In this document: positions 7,064 through 13,417 of the stretch, piece after piece
How the letters are laid out: each line of letters starts with the position of its first letter
Numbering within the stretch: position 1 is the first letter of the stretch
Assembly (NCBI GenBank): GCA_009930125.1
Contig: RZYZ01000037.1
Location: 1 to 13,605, forward strand
Length of the DNA stretch: 13,605 nt
Reading direction: 5' to 3'
Source of the DNA: Clostridia bacterium
GTDB taxonomy: Bacteria > Bacillota > Clostridia > Clostridiales > Clostridiaceae
The notes under the pieces: generated by a model
The model's input: only the letters and a program-made list of their open reading frames with translations
What the model was told of the DNA's origin: nothing
The model's database searches: none
Made by a program: the position numbers and the translations under genes

Positions 7064-7959
7064 GAAGAGTTCCTCCTTTTCATCTTTTCTTCCTTCTTTC
7101 CCAACAGATCAAATAGAATCGATGCACCCAGGATCAGAAGTGCGCCCATGGCCATGTTGAAATAGAAAACTTCTCCCAGTAGTATCACGGAGAAGACAAT
7201 GGCGGACAAGGGATCCATATAGCTGAGCAGTGCCACATACTGAGAATCCAGCCGATCCACCGTGGAAAAGTAGAGGTAATAGGCAAGTCCGGTATGAACA
7301 ATGCCCAGGATCAGTGCATAGGGCAGCGCTTCCAGCGGAATATAGAATGCAGCAAACTCTCCTGTGAAAAGCATGTATACACTCAGAACCAGAAGAGACA
7401 GAAAAAGCTCCATGAAGGTCCGGTCCATCCCGCTGATGCTTTTCATTCTGCGATTGAAGATGATGACCAGCGCGTAGAAAAAGGCAGCAGCCAGGCCGAA
7501 GAGAATGCCTCTGCTCTCCACATCGTTCATGACGGAGACATCCTTCATCTGAAGCACCACAAGACCAAGGAAGGCCAGAAGAATCGTAAGAATTCTGATG
7601 CCTGTGAGCTTCACCCGGAAGACCACCGCAGACAGAAGAATGAAGAGAATCGGCGCCATATAGTAGGCCAGGGTGGCACTGGTGATGGTGGTGTTCTTGT
7701 AGGCTTCAAAAAGAAGAATCCAGTTGATGCCCAGAAACGCGCCCCCGAAAAGCAGATTGTACCGGTTCCGAAGGACTGCTTCTCTGTCGATCTTCTTCTT
7801 CAGAAAGACATAGATGAAGATCATCACAAAGGTGCCCACAAAGCTTCTTATGAATGCGATATGCAGGGAAGGCATGGGAATTTTTCTCACAAAAAGACCG
7901 ATGCTTCCGAAGATCAGCATGGCCAGAATGAATATGAACTTGTTTCCGCTTTTTCTCAT
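7060..7959 (-). CDS. EamA-family (drug/metabolite transporter superfamily) permease
   Basis: The 299 residues hold ten predicted membrane helices arranged as two EamA repeats (about 8-140 and 152-288), the normal size for this family. The first repeat starts with a short cytoplasmic tail (MRKSGNK); the second ends with GALLILGASILFDLL. A basic tail rich in Lys and Arg follows. Members export or import small metabolites such as amino acids and nucleosides; the substrate is unknown. The ATG at 7959 has AAAGGTGG six bases upstream. It lies 73 bases after the unrecognised 8033-9043 gene, with a TATAAT box in the gap, and its stop overlaps the start of the DUF3784 gene. Confidence 0.9.
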   Translation of the reverse strand: MRKSGNKFIFILAMLIFGSIGLFVRKIPMPSLHIAFIRSFVGTFVMIFIYVFLKKKIDREAVLRNRYNLLFGGAFLGINWILLFEAYKNTTITSATLAYYMAPILFILLSAVVFRVKLTGIRILTILLAFLGLVVLQMKDVSVMNDVESRGILFGLAAAFFYALVIIFNRRMKSISGMDRTFMELFLSLLVLSVYMLFTGEFAAFYIPLEALPYALILGIVHTGLAYYLYFSTVDRLDSQYVALLSYMDPLSAIVFSVILLGEVFYFNMAMGALLILGASILFDLLGKKEEKMKRRNSS

Positions 7960-8000
7960 GGCCCGCCACCTTTCTCTAAATCTGCTTTACGCCTTTCTTC

Positions 8001-8006
8001 ATTATA
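8001..8006 (-). promoter_or_regulatory. Possible -10 box upstream of the EamA gene
   Basis: A perfect TATAAT on the minus strand lies 41 bases before the EamA ATG, in the gap after the 8033-9043 gene. No good -35 hexamer is seen at 16-18 bases, so EamA may also be read through from upstream. Confidence 0.3.
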
Positions 8007-8032
8007 GATGGAATCCTGTTTCTTTCTGCATG

Positions 8033-9043
8033 CTACTTTCTTCTGGATTCCATGACCTTCTCTTCCATCTCGTAGATCTTCTTCACTTCCAGCTGGGTGA
8101 GATTGGACAGGGTCTCTTTTCTGAAATGAAGCCCCAGCTCATCCCGGGTCATCTTCTTGTCTGTGGTCAGTGTTCTCCAGGAGACCTTCTTTTTCCCCAT
8201 GTAGAGATCATAATCCACAATTCTTGTGCCGTCATCCACATATTCCATCCCCAGAAGGATCTTCTTGATGTAGCTGGGTTCATAGAAGGTGAAGAATCGT
8301 ACGCTGTAGACATCCACTGCCAGAAGCATCTTGGGGTAATCCTTGGACCAGGTGCTCCCCAGCACGATGCCCATTTCAAGCTCTGTCAGCACATTCATGA
8401 GCCGGTCGAAATGAAGCTGGAAAGCGCCGTACATGTCATAGATCCGGATGTCCATCTCATACCATACTCTGTTTTTCAGTCCACTGTTCAGGTATCTCAG
8501 CGCATTGCTTCGGAGCTCCTTGTAGAGGGTGAAGTAGTTGTCGCTGACCAGGAGGCATTTCTCCATATAGATGTCGCTGAGCGTCACCTGACGGTTCAGT
8601 GATTTGTCCGTCAGCGCAATGATGACCCCCTGCTCCAGATTGCTGTTGATGAATTCCATGAGGCTGCCTTCCACACCTTCGTAATCCTCCTGGAGCTCAT
8701 CAAAGACCTTCTCCATATCCCCCACGGCTCTCATGATGATGGTGCGGGAGACGATCTTGGTTCTATTGATGCTGCAGGCGAATCCGCTGTTGATGAGTCC
8801 TGCCAGAATCACCGACGGCTCGTCTGTGATGACCAGGGCGTTTTTCTCGTCGCTGGCCCGCACTACCCTTTCATCACTGGATGCCAGCAGCACGATGGTT
8901 TCGCCTTCCGTTGCGAAACTGAACGCATCCATGAGAGAAAAAAGCCCTTGAGTAGAAGTAACACCAAAATAGGTTCGAAGGCGCTCTTCCTCCTGGGTAT
9001 CAATGAGAAGAATTCCTGGGCCTGTTCTTAATAATTCAACCAT
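8033..9043 (-). CDS. Unrecognised 336-residue soluble protein, paired with a phosphoesterase gene
   Basis: I do not recognise this protein. It starts MVELLRTGPGILLID and has no signal peptide or membrane helix, so it should be cytoplasmic. The first 120 residues alternate hydrophobic strands and helices (GILLID, TIVLLAS, NALVITDE), like an alpha/beta nucleotide-binding-type fold, but no P-loop or other named motif is seen. The middle (about 125-170) is acidic and helical; the rest has strand-rich parts with many aromatic residues (WYEMDIRIYDMYG, VRFFTFYEPSY), and the end (about 300-336) is a charged helix. The ATG at 9043 has AAGGAGA six bases upstream. Starting further out at 9178 would overlap the phosphoesterase gene with no ribosome site and low-quality residues. 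It starts 22 bases after the phosphoesterase stop, so both are very likely co-transcribed and may work together. Confidence 0.8.
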   Translation of the reverse strand: MVELLRTGPGILLIDTQEEERLRTYFGVTSTQGLFSLMDAFSFATEGETIVLLASSDERVVRASDEKNALVITDEPSVILAGLINSGFACSINRTKIVSRTIIMRAVGDMEKVFDELQEDYEGVEGSLMEFINSNLEQGVIIALTDKSLNRQVTLSDIYMEKCLLVSDNYFTLYKELRSNALRYLNSGLKNRVWYEMDIRIYDMYGAFQLHFDRLMNVLTELEMGIVLGSTWSKDYPKMLLAVDVYSVRFFTFYEPSYIKKILLGMEYVDDGTRIVDYDLYMGKKKVSWRTLTTDKKMTRDELGLHFRKETLSNLTQLEVKKIYEMEEKVMESRRK

Positions 9044-9065
9044 ATCAAGTCTCCTTACAAATTTA

Positions 9066-9680
9066 CTATAATCCGCTCTTGACTCTCCTGTACCGGTAGC
9101 TGTCGGTACCCCAGGGGTATCGCAGTTCATGAACCTTGCCGCTTTCCCCTTCGATGACATTGATGCTGGACACGCCATTTAGAAACCATCGGGTTCTCAC
9201 CTTATGATTCTTCTTCTCCGGGTTGTGTCCATAGAGATTGTAATCCCTCGGGTCTGTGATCACATCTTCATAGTAATGGGACAGATGAAAATCATGTCCC
9301 TCTATCTTCACCACGCCTCCCATCTCAATGAGTGTGCTTCGGGAAACCATCTCCTTCACCTTTGCGTACTTGTCATGATTGCCCATGGCAAGGTAGATCT
9401 CCTGTGCGGAAGAGAATTCCATAATCCGGATGATCTTTCTGGCATCCCTTAGAAATTCCTTCATGAGATTTTCATTGAATTCCAGCTTGATGTGATCCGC
9501 CAGATCCCCCGTATGGATGATCACTTTCGGTTTCATGATTCTGATGAGTCTTCTTATGGCCGGATAGATGGCCAGAGGTGTATCCGAGATGTGCAGAATG
9601 AGATCTTTTCTCCCACGGAGTTCTTCCGGTATATAGATTCTACCCAGTGCACTGTATACGCCTTGTTTCAGTTTTTTCAT
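9066..9680 (-). CDS. Calcineurin-like metallophosphoesterase
   Basis: The 204-residue protein has the motifs of the calcineurin-like fold in order: ISDTP (about 32-36, motif I), HTGDLAD (about 56-62, motif II GD), MGNHDKY (motif III GNHD), then HLSHYY and LYGHNP (the later His and GH motifs). Such enzymes use two metal ions to split phosphomonoesters or phosphodiesters. Motif I normally reads DxH; here it is DTP, so one metal ligand differs. The start at 9680 has AAGGAGA five bases before ATG; an ATG at 9713 has none. It is the first gene of a pair with the unrecognised 8033-9043 gene, and sits next to accessory DNA on the other side. The substrate is unknown. Confidence 0.88.
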   Translation of the reverse strand: MKKLKQGVYSALGRIYIPEELRGRKDLILHISDTPLAIYPAIRRLIRIMKPKVIIHTGDLADHIKLEFNENLMKEFLRDARKIIRIMEFSSAQEIYLAMGNHDKYAKVKEMVSRSTLIEMGGVVKIEGHDFHLSHYYEDVITDPRDYNLYGHNPEKKNHKVRTRWFLNGVSSINVIEGESGKVHELRYPWGTDSYRYRRVKSGL

Positions 9681-9757
9681 ATTATTCTCCTTGAGGATTC
9701 CTTCTTCCATCATATCATACCGGAAACCCCTGAAACAGATGGAAATTCAGATGAATA

Positions 9758-9782
9758 AGGACTGTTCCGCATGAACAGTCCT
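9758..9782 (-). terminator. Orphan hairpin at the chromosome/accessory junction
   Basis: A perfect 10-bp stem (9758-9767 with 9773-9782, AGGACTGTTC/GAACAGTCCT) has a 5-base loop. On the minus strand it is followed by TTATTCATC, a weak U-rich tract. Only the phosphoesterase gene starts nearby on that strand, so the hairpin would end a transcript coming from the right, where no intact minus-strand host gene now exists. Confidence 0.5.
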
Positions 9783-9784
9783 CC

Positions 9785-10627
9785 TGTATGGTGGCAGATA
9801 TTGCCATTCATGACAAGCTGGACGGAAACCCTCACGCTCATATCATGCTGACCATGAGATCCTTTGAGGAAGATGGATCATGGGGATCTAAGTCCAAGAA
9901 ACAATATCTCCTAGACCAAGAGGGCAAGAAGATCTACACCGAAAAGGGAAATCCCAAGTCCATCAAGATCGACACCACAGACTGGAACAAAAAAGAAACC
10001 TTAGAGAGATGGCGAGAGAACTGGGCGAATACCTGCAACAAGCATCTTGAGAAAAGCGATATAACCGCCAGAATCGACCACAGAAGCTATTCTGATCAAG
10101 GAATAGATAAACTCCCTACTGTCGATGTTCATCTGGGATATGTTGCAAACGCCATGGAAAGGCGAGGAATCCCTACTGAACGAGGTGAGCAGAATCGCCT
10201 GATCAGGAACCTCAACCAGAAGATCGAGGAAATCCTCAATCAGATCAAAAACCTTTTCCGCCAACGTATTGAAATCATCCGTAGTGTAGAACCTACTACC
10301 GTTGCTGAAAAGAAATCCTATCTTACAAGGCAAAATCAGAAACATCTACCAGCTGTAAAACATCTTAATTCAGAATCCATTGAATTTCTTTACAAACTGA
10401 ATAAGAACAGAGGGAAACCTCACAGCATACAAGAACTAAAAGAGATCTACACAAAGAAAGGAAAACTTTTAAAAACAGATCCATCTCCGGAGAACTCCAA
10501 GGATCTTGAAGGAATCAGGGATTTCATGGATGATCTGAAGAGAGCACACCTGACAGAGAGATCTGAACAAGCTGAACTTAAACCTAAGATAAACGTTCTT
10601 TCAAGATCATTTGAATTAGGTGACTAG
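9785..10627 (+). pseudogene. MobA/MobL (MobQ-type) relaxase, N-terminally truncated
   Basis: The readable protein starts at an ATG at 9788 (279 residues) but without a ribosome site. It opens with IHDKLDGNPHAHIMLTMR, the conserved HxH metal motif of MobA/MobL relaxases, which normally lies about 100 residues into the protein. The N-terminal part with the catalytic tyrosine is absent, so the fragment cannot nick DNA at an origin of transfer. The next region (HLGYVANAMERRGIPTERGEQNR, residues 115-137) is also typical of the family, followed by a charged coiled-coil-like tail. Relaxases start conjugal transfer of plasmids and mobilizable elements. Homology begins right after the hairpin at 9758-9782, so the break is there. 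It is a remnant of a mobilizable element, with no oriT or accessory mob genes seen here. Confidence 0.82.
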
Positions 10628-10633
10628 TATAGG

Positions 10634-10668
10634 GACATTAAAAAAAAAGCACCCATAAGGGCAATGTC
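10634..10668. repeat. Inverted repeats between relaxase remnant and IS4 remnant
   Basis: GACATT (10634-10639) and AATGTC (10663-10668) are inverted, with CCC-ATAA-GGG between them and a run of nine A. This may mark the left edge of the IS4-type element, whose end I place around here, but no matching right end is found. Confidence 0.35.
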
Positions 10669-10676
10669 ATTAAGTT

Positions 10677-10715
10677 AAGAAAATCAGTGTATGGAAATCA
10701 TACACTGATTTTCTT
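10677..10715 (+). terminator. Perfect 17-bp hairpin upstream of the IS4 transposase
   Basis: AAGAAAATCAGTGTATG (10677-10693) pairs perfectly with 10699-10715 around a GAAAT loop; the 3' arm ends in GATTTTCTT. It lies between the element edge and the transposase gene, where it could block transcripts entering from outside, as in several insertion sequences. It is AT-rich, so termination strength is uncertain. Confidence 0.65.
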
Positions 10716-10800
10716 TGCGGAAATTTCAAAAAAAGCTTGACAATCCTCAGGAAAAATGCGGCGAAGCCCTTTGAATATAGAAATTCGAAGGAGGCCTGTT

Positions 10801-11544
10801 ATGCCGAAACACACTTTTCCCTCTATTGTAAGAAAGAAGCTATTTACTGTCGTCGATGACCATATTGCGCGGAAACACGAGTTCCTCTCTGATCCAGAAA
10901 GAGATTTTACACGCCACCGGAAACTATCTCTAGACCATATGATTAAAGCTACGATGCTCCTTGGATCAGGGAGCATCGATAAAGAAATGCTGGAATACTT
11001 TGATTATCAACCTGATACTGTCACCGCTTCGGCATTTACTCAGCAGCGTGATAAGCTGTCCAATTCGATTTTTAAGTCAATCTTGTATCAGTTCACCCAT
11101 AGTTTTAGCAATTTCAAAACACTGAATGGATACCGACTGGTGGCTGTCGACGGTTCAGATCTGCATATTCCACACAATCCTCGAGATACAGAAACCTATT
11201 TTCAGTCAACCCCTGGAACGAAGGGATTCAATCTCCTGCATGTCAATGCTCTCTATGATCTTCTTAACCGGGTGTATCTGGACGGCGAAATTCAGCCTGG
11301 CAGAAAAAAACATGAACGACAAGCTCTTATTGAGATGATGCGGAAATCAGATTTGGACTCGCCGGTTCTGCTGGTTGCCGATCGTGGTTATGAAAGCTAT
11401 AACGTCTTTGCCCACATGATGGCAAAGGGATGGAAATTCTTAATCCGTGTGAAAGATGCTTCGACAAGAAGCATGTTGGGAACATTCAATACCCCCGCAA
11501 GCGGGGAGTTCGATCAGATAGTTCATCGAGAACTGATGTTTTAG
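10801..11544 (+). pseudogene. IS4-family transposase, C-terminally truncated
   Basis: The 247-residue reading frame starts at an ATG at 10801 with AAGGAGG six bases upstream. It matches the IS4-type transposase: an N-terminal helical domain, then the DDE core with the first Asp at 117 (VAVDGSD) and the second at 194 (VLLVADRGYESYN). The third catalytic residue, Glu in the Y-x2-R-x3-E-x6-K motif, would lie about 80-100 residues further on and is missing. Normal length is about 400-450. After VHRELMF the frame meets TAG at 11542, before the ISL3 insertion at 11558, and what follows the insertion does not restore the domain. The element is therefore dead unless complemented by another copy. Confidence 0.85.
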
Positions 11545-11549
11545 CTAAT

Positions 11550-11557
11550 TTCAAATG
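11550..11557. repeat. Target-site duplication of the ISL3 element, left copy
   Basis: TTCAAATG directly precedes the left inverted repeat and recurs directly after the right one (13410-13417). Eight bases is the duplication length usual for ISL3-family elements, showing that this copy arrived by transposition. Confidence 0.92.
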
Positions 11558-11579
11558 GGTTCTTTCCGAAGTTAGTTGA
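11558..11579. repeat. ISL3 terminal inverted repeat, transposase 3' side
   Basis: Twenty-two bases identical to the reverse complement of 13388-13409. The transposase stop codon (TAA, 11574-11572) lies inside it. Confidence 0.93.
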
Positions 11580-12903
11580 TATAATTTAACAAAATCTTTT
11601 TTCTAAGCATCTGGAACCCACACCGTCCATACATAATACGCTTAATCACTTTAATTTTGTTAACGGTCCCTTCAGCAAGTCCATTGCTGTATGGGTATAT
11701 AATCGAGTTCTTTACTGCCTGAAGATCTCTATGTATACCTTGTACGAAGCTGTTCAGCTCAGATATCGCGGTGTTTTCAACAGATTTTATCCAGGAATCC
11801 AGTTTATGTGGGTCTTCACTAAATAGGAGGATTTTGAACTCCTTGACAAGTTCGAGTAATAGTTTCAATTCTGGATATTGGTCTAATACAGCAGAGTAGA
11901 TACCTTCATTTAGACCTTTTACGTGGCTCTTTTCCTTATAAAGAAGACTTATGATGGATTGCCTTTCAATACGCTGATAGTTAGTCTGCTGCATGGAATC
12001 AGCATTCTTAACTGATTCTTTTAAGATAAAATTTCTTATGAGAGAAGCACTTCCATCATATCCTTTTGCTTTAATCTGTTTGAAGATCTTTAAGCTTGAT
12101 TGTCCTTTCATCGATAAATTTAGAATTTCTTTTCGATATGGGTCAAGTTTACTTCTGCCTCGTTTTTTTGCGCCCCCATGATTGCCAGTTGGATCAGCGA
12201 GTAATGCCCGGTTCACTGTACGCACGCTTTTACCCACAGCTTCTGCAATCTTAGGTTTTGAATAACCTTCTGAGAGCATTGTTCTTATAGTTTTAAGCAT
12301 TGCTTTCCTTGACTTCTGACTTGGTGTTGGCTGTCCAGTTTTCAGAATCGGTATAGTAGAGTACTTGGATTCTTCTTCTGGTGTAATTTTCAAGTAGTTT
12401 GACACCGTTCTATTTCCAAGCCGTAAGGCTTGGGCGATATAGTTTACCGGATGTCCTTCTAGCCGCATATTTTGCACGGCTTGAATTAACTCCCATTTTG
12501 TCTTGTATTGATATTTTTTTCTGCTCGTTACAAACTCACTAGAGCAATTGTCTGCATCCTCTATTTCTTGAATCAGATAAACAGGGATAACTCTCTTAAT
12601 GTATCCTTTTGCATACTCTGTAAGGTTCTTCAGTAAATGAAAGCGGTCACTAATCTGTACAATATTTTTGTTTGCATTTCTTAACGCCTTATGAAAAGTA
12701 ATTGAGCCATCTCGGCTTACAACTTCTAGTTTCGGGAATGTTTTAAGCCAGTTCCTCACGTCCTCATAATCTCTGGAATCAAGTATGTCAACTACTTTTC
12801 GAGTTTCAATATCAATGAGAACTGTGCCATATGTTTGTCCTTTACGGAATGCAAAGTCATCGATACATGCTAGGCGAACCGAGTGATTGATAATTAGCGC
12901 CCC
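11572..12903 (-). CDS. ISL3 transposase, orfB part (catalytic domain, -1 frame)
   Basis: This frame has no good start of its own. Read from the slip site (GGG at 12903) it gives 443 residues and continues the orfA protein. The DDE-type core is complete: first Asp in ACIDDFAFRKG, second in the SRDGSITF/ISDRFHLLKN segment, and Glu in NGLAEGTVNKIK near the end. Between the second Asp and the Glu is a long insertion with a helix-turn-helix-like segment (KPKIAEAVGKSVRTVNRALL), usual in longer ISL3 transposases. A fused product would be 584 residues. The first Met in this frame (12759) lies after the first catalytic Asp, so independent starting there would give an inactive protein. The stop codon is within the terminal repeat. 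Confidence 0.85.
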   Translation of the reverse strand, partial: GALIINHSVRLACIDDFAFRKGQTYGTVLIDIETRKVVDILDSRDYEDVRNWLKTFPKLEVVSRDGSITFHKALRNANKNIVQISDRFHLLKNLTEYAKGYIKRVIPVYLIQEIEDADNCSSEFVTSRKKYQYKTKWELIQAVQNMRLEGHPVNYIAQALRLGNRTVSNYLKITPEEESKYSTIPILKTGQPTPSQKSRKAMLKTIRTMLSEGYSKPKIAEAVGKSVRTVNRALLADPTGNHGGAKKRGRSKLDPYRKEILNLSMKGQSSLKIFKQIKAKGYDGSASLIRNFILKESVKNADSMQQTNYQRIERQSIISLLYKEKSHVKGLNEGIYSAVLDQYPELKLLLELVKEFKILLFSEDPHKLDSWIKSVENTAISELNSFVQGIHRDLQAVKNSIIYPYSNGLAEGTVNKIKVIKRIMYGRCGFQMLRKKILLNYIN

Positions 12904-13325
12904 TTTTTTAAGAGCTCACAAATCGTTGATTTGCCTACCCTTACAACATGATCTCTTAAATATTTCTCAGCAGATACAGAACTCATTTTAGATGAAAGTT
13001 GAATTATTTCTTCAATTAACCTATTTGTTTTCTTTGATTTTGGACTGATGAAAGAAAAACTCTCTGCAAATGTCTTCCGTGTACACTCTTGATTCTGACA
13101 GAACATCTTACGATTCCTTAGCCTTATTATGGTTTTCTTACCTTGAATAGGTAGATCCTGGAACTCTCGCGTATAGCGTGAATGAACTCTTGATGAAGCT
13201 GTATGGCAATATGGACAATTCACTTCTGTTAAAGTAGATTCAACATCAATATAGATGACATCTCCAATTAATTCTGTAGATATCAAAGTCAGGTTCGGAT
13301 CAAGCACTTTGATTAATTCTTCCAA
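12894..13325 (-). CDS. ISL3 transposase, orfA part (zinc-finger and HTH N-terminus)
   Basis: This frame gives 143 residues from a TTG at 13325, with AAGGTG seven bases upstream, to TAA at 12894. It carries the ISL3 zinc finger (Cys37, Cys40, Cys76, Cys81: CPYC and CQNQEC), the IQGKKTIIRLRNRK strand pair, and a helix-turn-helix at about 102-140, the DNA-binding half that recognises the element's ends. It ends four codons after the A AAA AAG heptamer (CELLKKGR), where the -1 frame continues with GALIINHSVRLACIDDFAF. On its own it would be a DNA-binding protein without catalysis, which could act as an inhibitor of transposition, as orfA products do in IS3-family elements. Confidence 0.85.
   Translation of the reverse strand: MEELIKVLDPNLTLISTELIGDVIYIDVESTLTEVNCPYCHTASSRVHSRYTREFQDLPIQGKKTIIRLRNRKMFCQNQECTRKTFAESFSFISPKSKKTNRLIEEIIQLSSKMSSVSAEKYLRDHVVRVGKSTICELLKKGR
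12903..12909 (-). other. Candidate -1 ribosomal frameshift site (A AAA AAG) in ISL3 transposase
   Basis: On the minus strand the orfA codons TTA AAA AAG GGG contain the heptamer A AAA AAG, in the phase needed for -1 slippage. After slipping, reading goes on as GGG GCG CTA and joins orfA to orfB without gap. A weak stem GGGCG/CGCCT just downstream and a CAAATC-AAC-GATTTG hairpin upstream are possible stimulators. A plain frameshift mutation or transcriptional slippage in the A6G4 run are alternatives. Confidence 0.65.
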
Positions 13326-13362
13326 AATATCACACCTTATACTATTTAATAATAATACTTAT

Positions 13363-13391
13363 ATTATATCATATAATGAATGTATTTTCAA
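13363..13391 (-). promoter_or_regulatory. Promoter of the ISL3 transposase
   Basis: TTGAAA (13391-13386), a 17-base spacer and TATAAT (13368-13363) lie on the minus strand 38 bases before the TTG start. The -35 hexamer overlaps the inner end of the terminal repeat, so transposase binding to this end could repress its own gene. Confidence 0.75.
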
Positions 13392-13409
13392 CTAACTTCG
13401 GAAAGAACC
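13388..13409. repeat. ISL3 terminal inverted repeat, transposase 5' side
   Basis: Twenty-two bases, reverse complement of 11558-11579 without mismatch; it carries four bases of the transposase -35 box at its inner edge. Confidence 0.93.
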
Positions 13410-13417
13410 TTCAAATG
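13410..13417. repeat. Target-site duplication of the ISL3 element, right copy
   Basis: TTCAAATG, identical to 11550-11557, directly follows the right inverted repeat. Confidence 0.92.

Larger units (their letters stand above)
10661..11549 (+). mobile_element. IS4-family insertion sequence remnant (left part)
   Basis: The segment holds a 17-bp terminator-like hairpin, a TTGACA box and the first part of an IS4-type transposase. The left boundary near 10661 is an estimate, as no matching inverted repeat is left. Transposase homology stops near 11530, some 20 bases before the ISL3 target site, so the right half was lost before or independently of the ISL3 insertion. Confidence 0.6.
11558..13409 (-). 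mobile_element. Complete ISL3-family insertion sequence (1852 bp)
   Basis: Perfect 22-bp terminal inverted repeats begin GGTTCTTTCC, as ISL3 ends usually begin with GG, and are flanked by an 8-bp duplication. The only genes are two overlapping minus-strand frames that together make an ISL3-type transposase. The element is more AT-rich than the host genes to its left. Ends, duplication and catalytic residues are all intact, so it may be recent and potentially active, provided the frameshift works. Confidence 0.93.

Noticed and set aside
7294..8602. Two long plus-strand frames (237 and 262 residues) opposite the EamA gene and the unrecognised gene
   Set aside because: Composition (many His, Gln, Lys) is that of mirrored codons from the minus-strand genes, and there are no ribosome sites or known domains.
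9044..9178. N-terminal extension of the 336-residue unknown protein
   Set aside because: It would overlap the phosphoesterase gene by 113 bases and has no Shine-Dalgarno, while the ATG at 9043 has AAGGAGA at ideal spacing.
10737..10742. Perfect TTGACA as a promoter -35 for the IS4 transposase
   Set aside because: No -10-like hexamer lies 16-18 bases downstream; the nearest TATAGA-like sequence is about 30 bases away.
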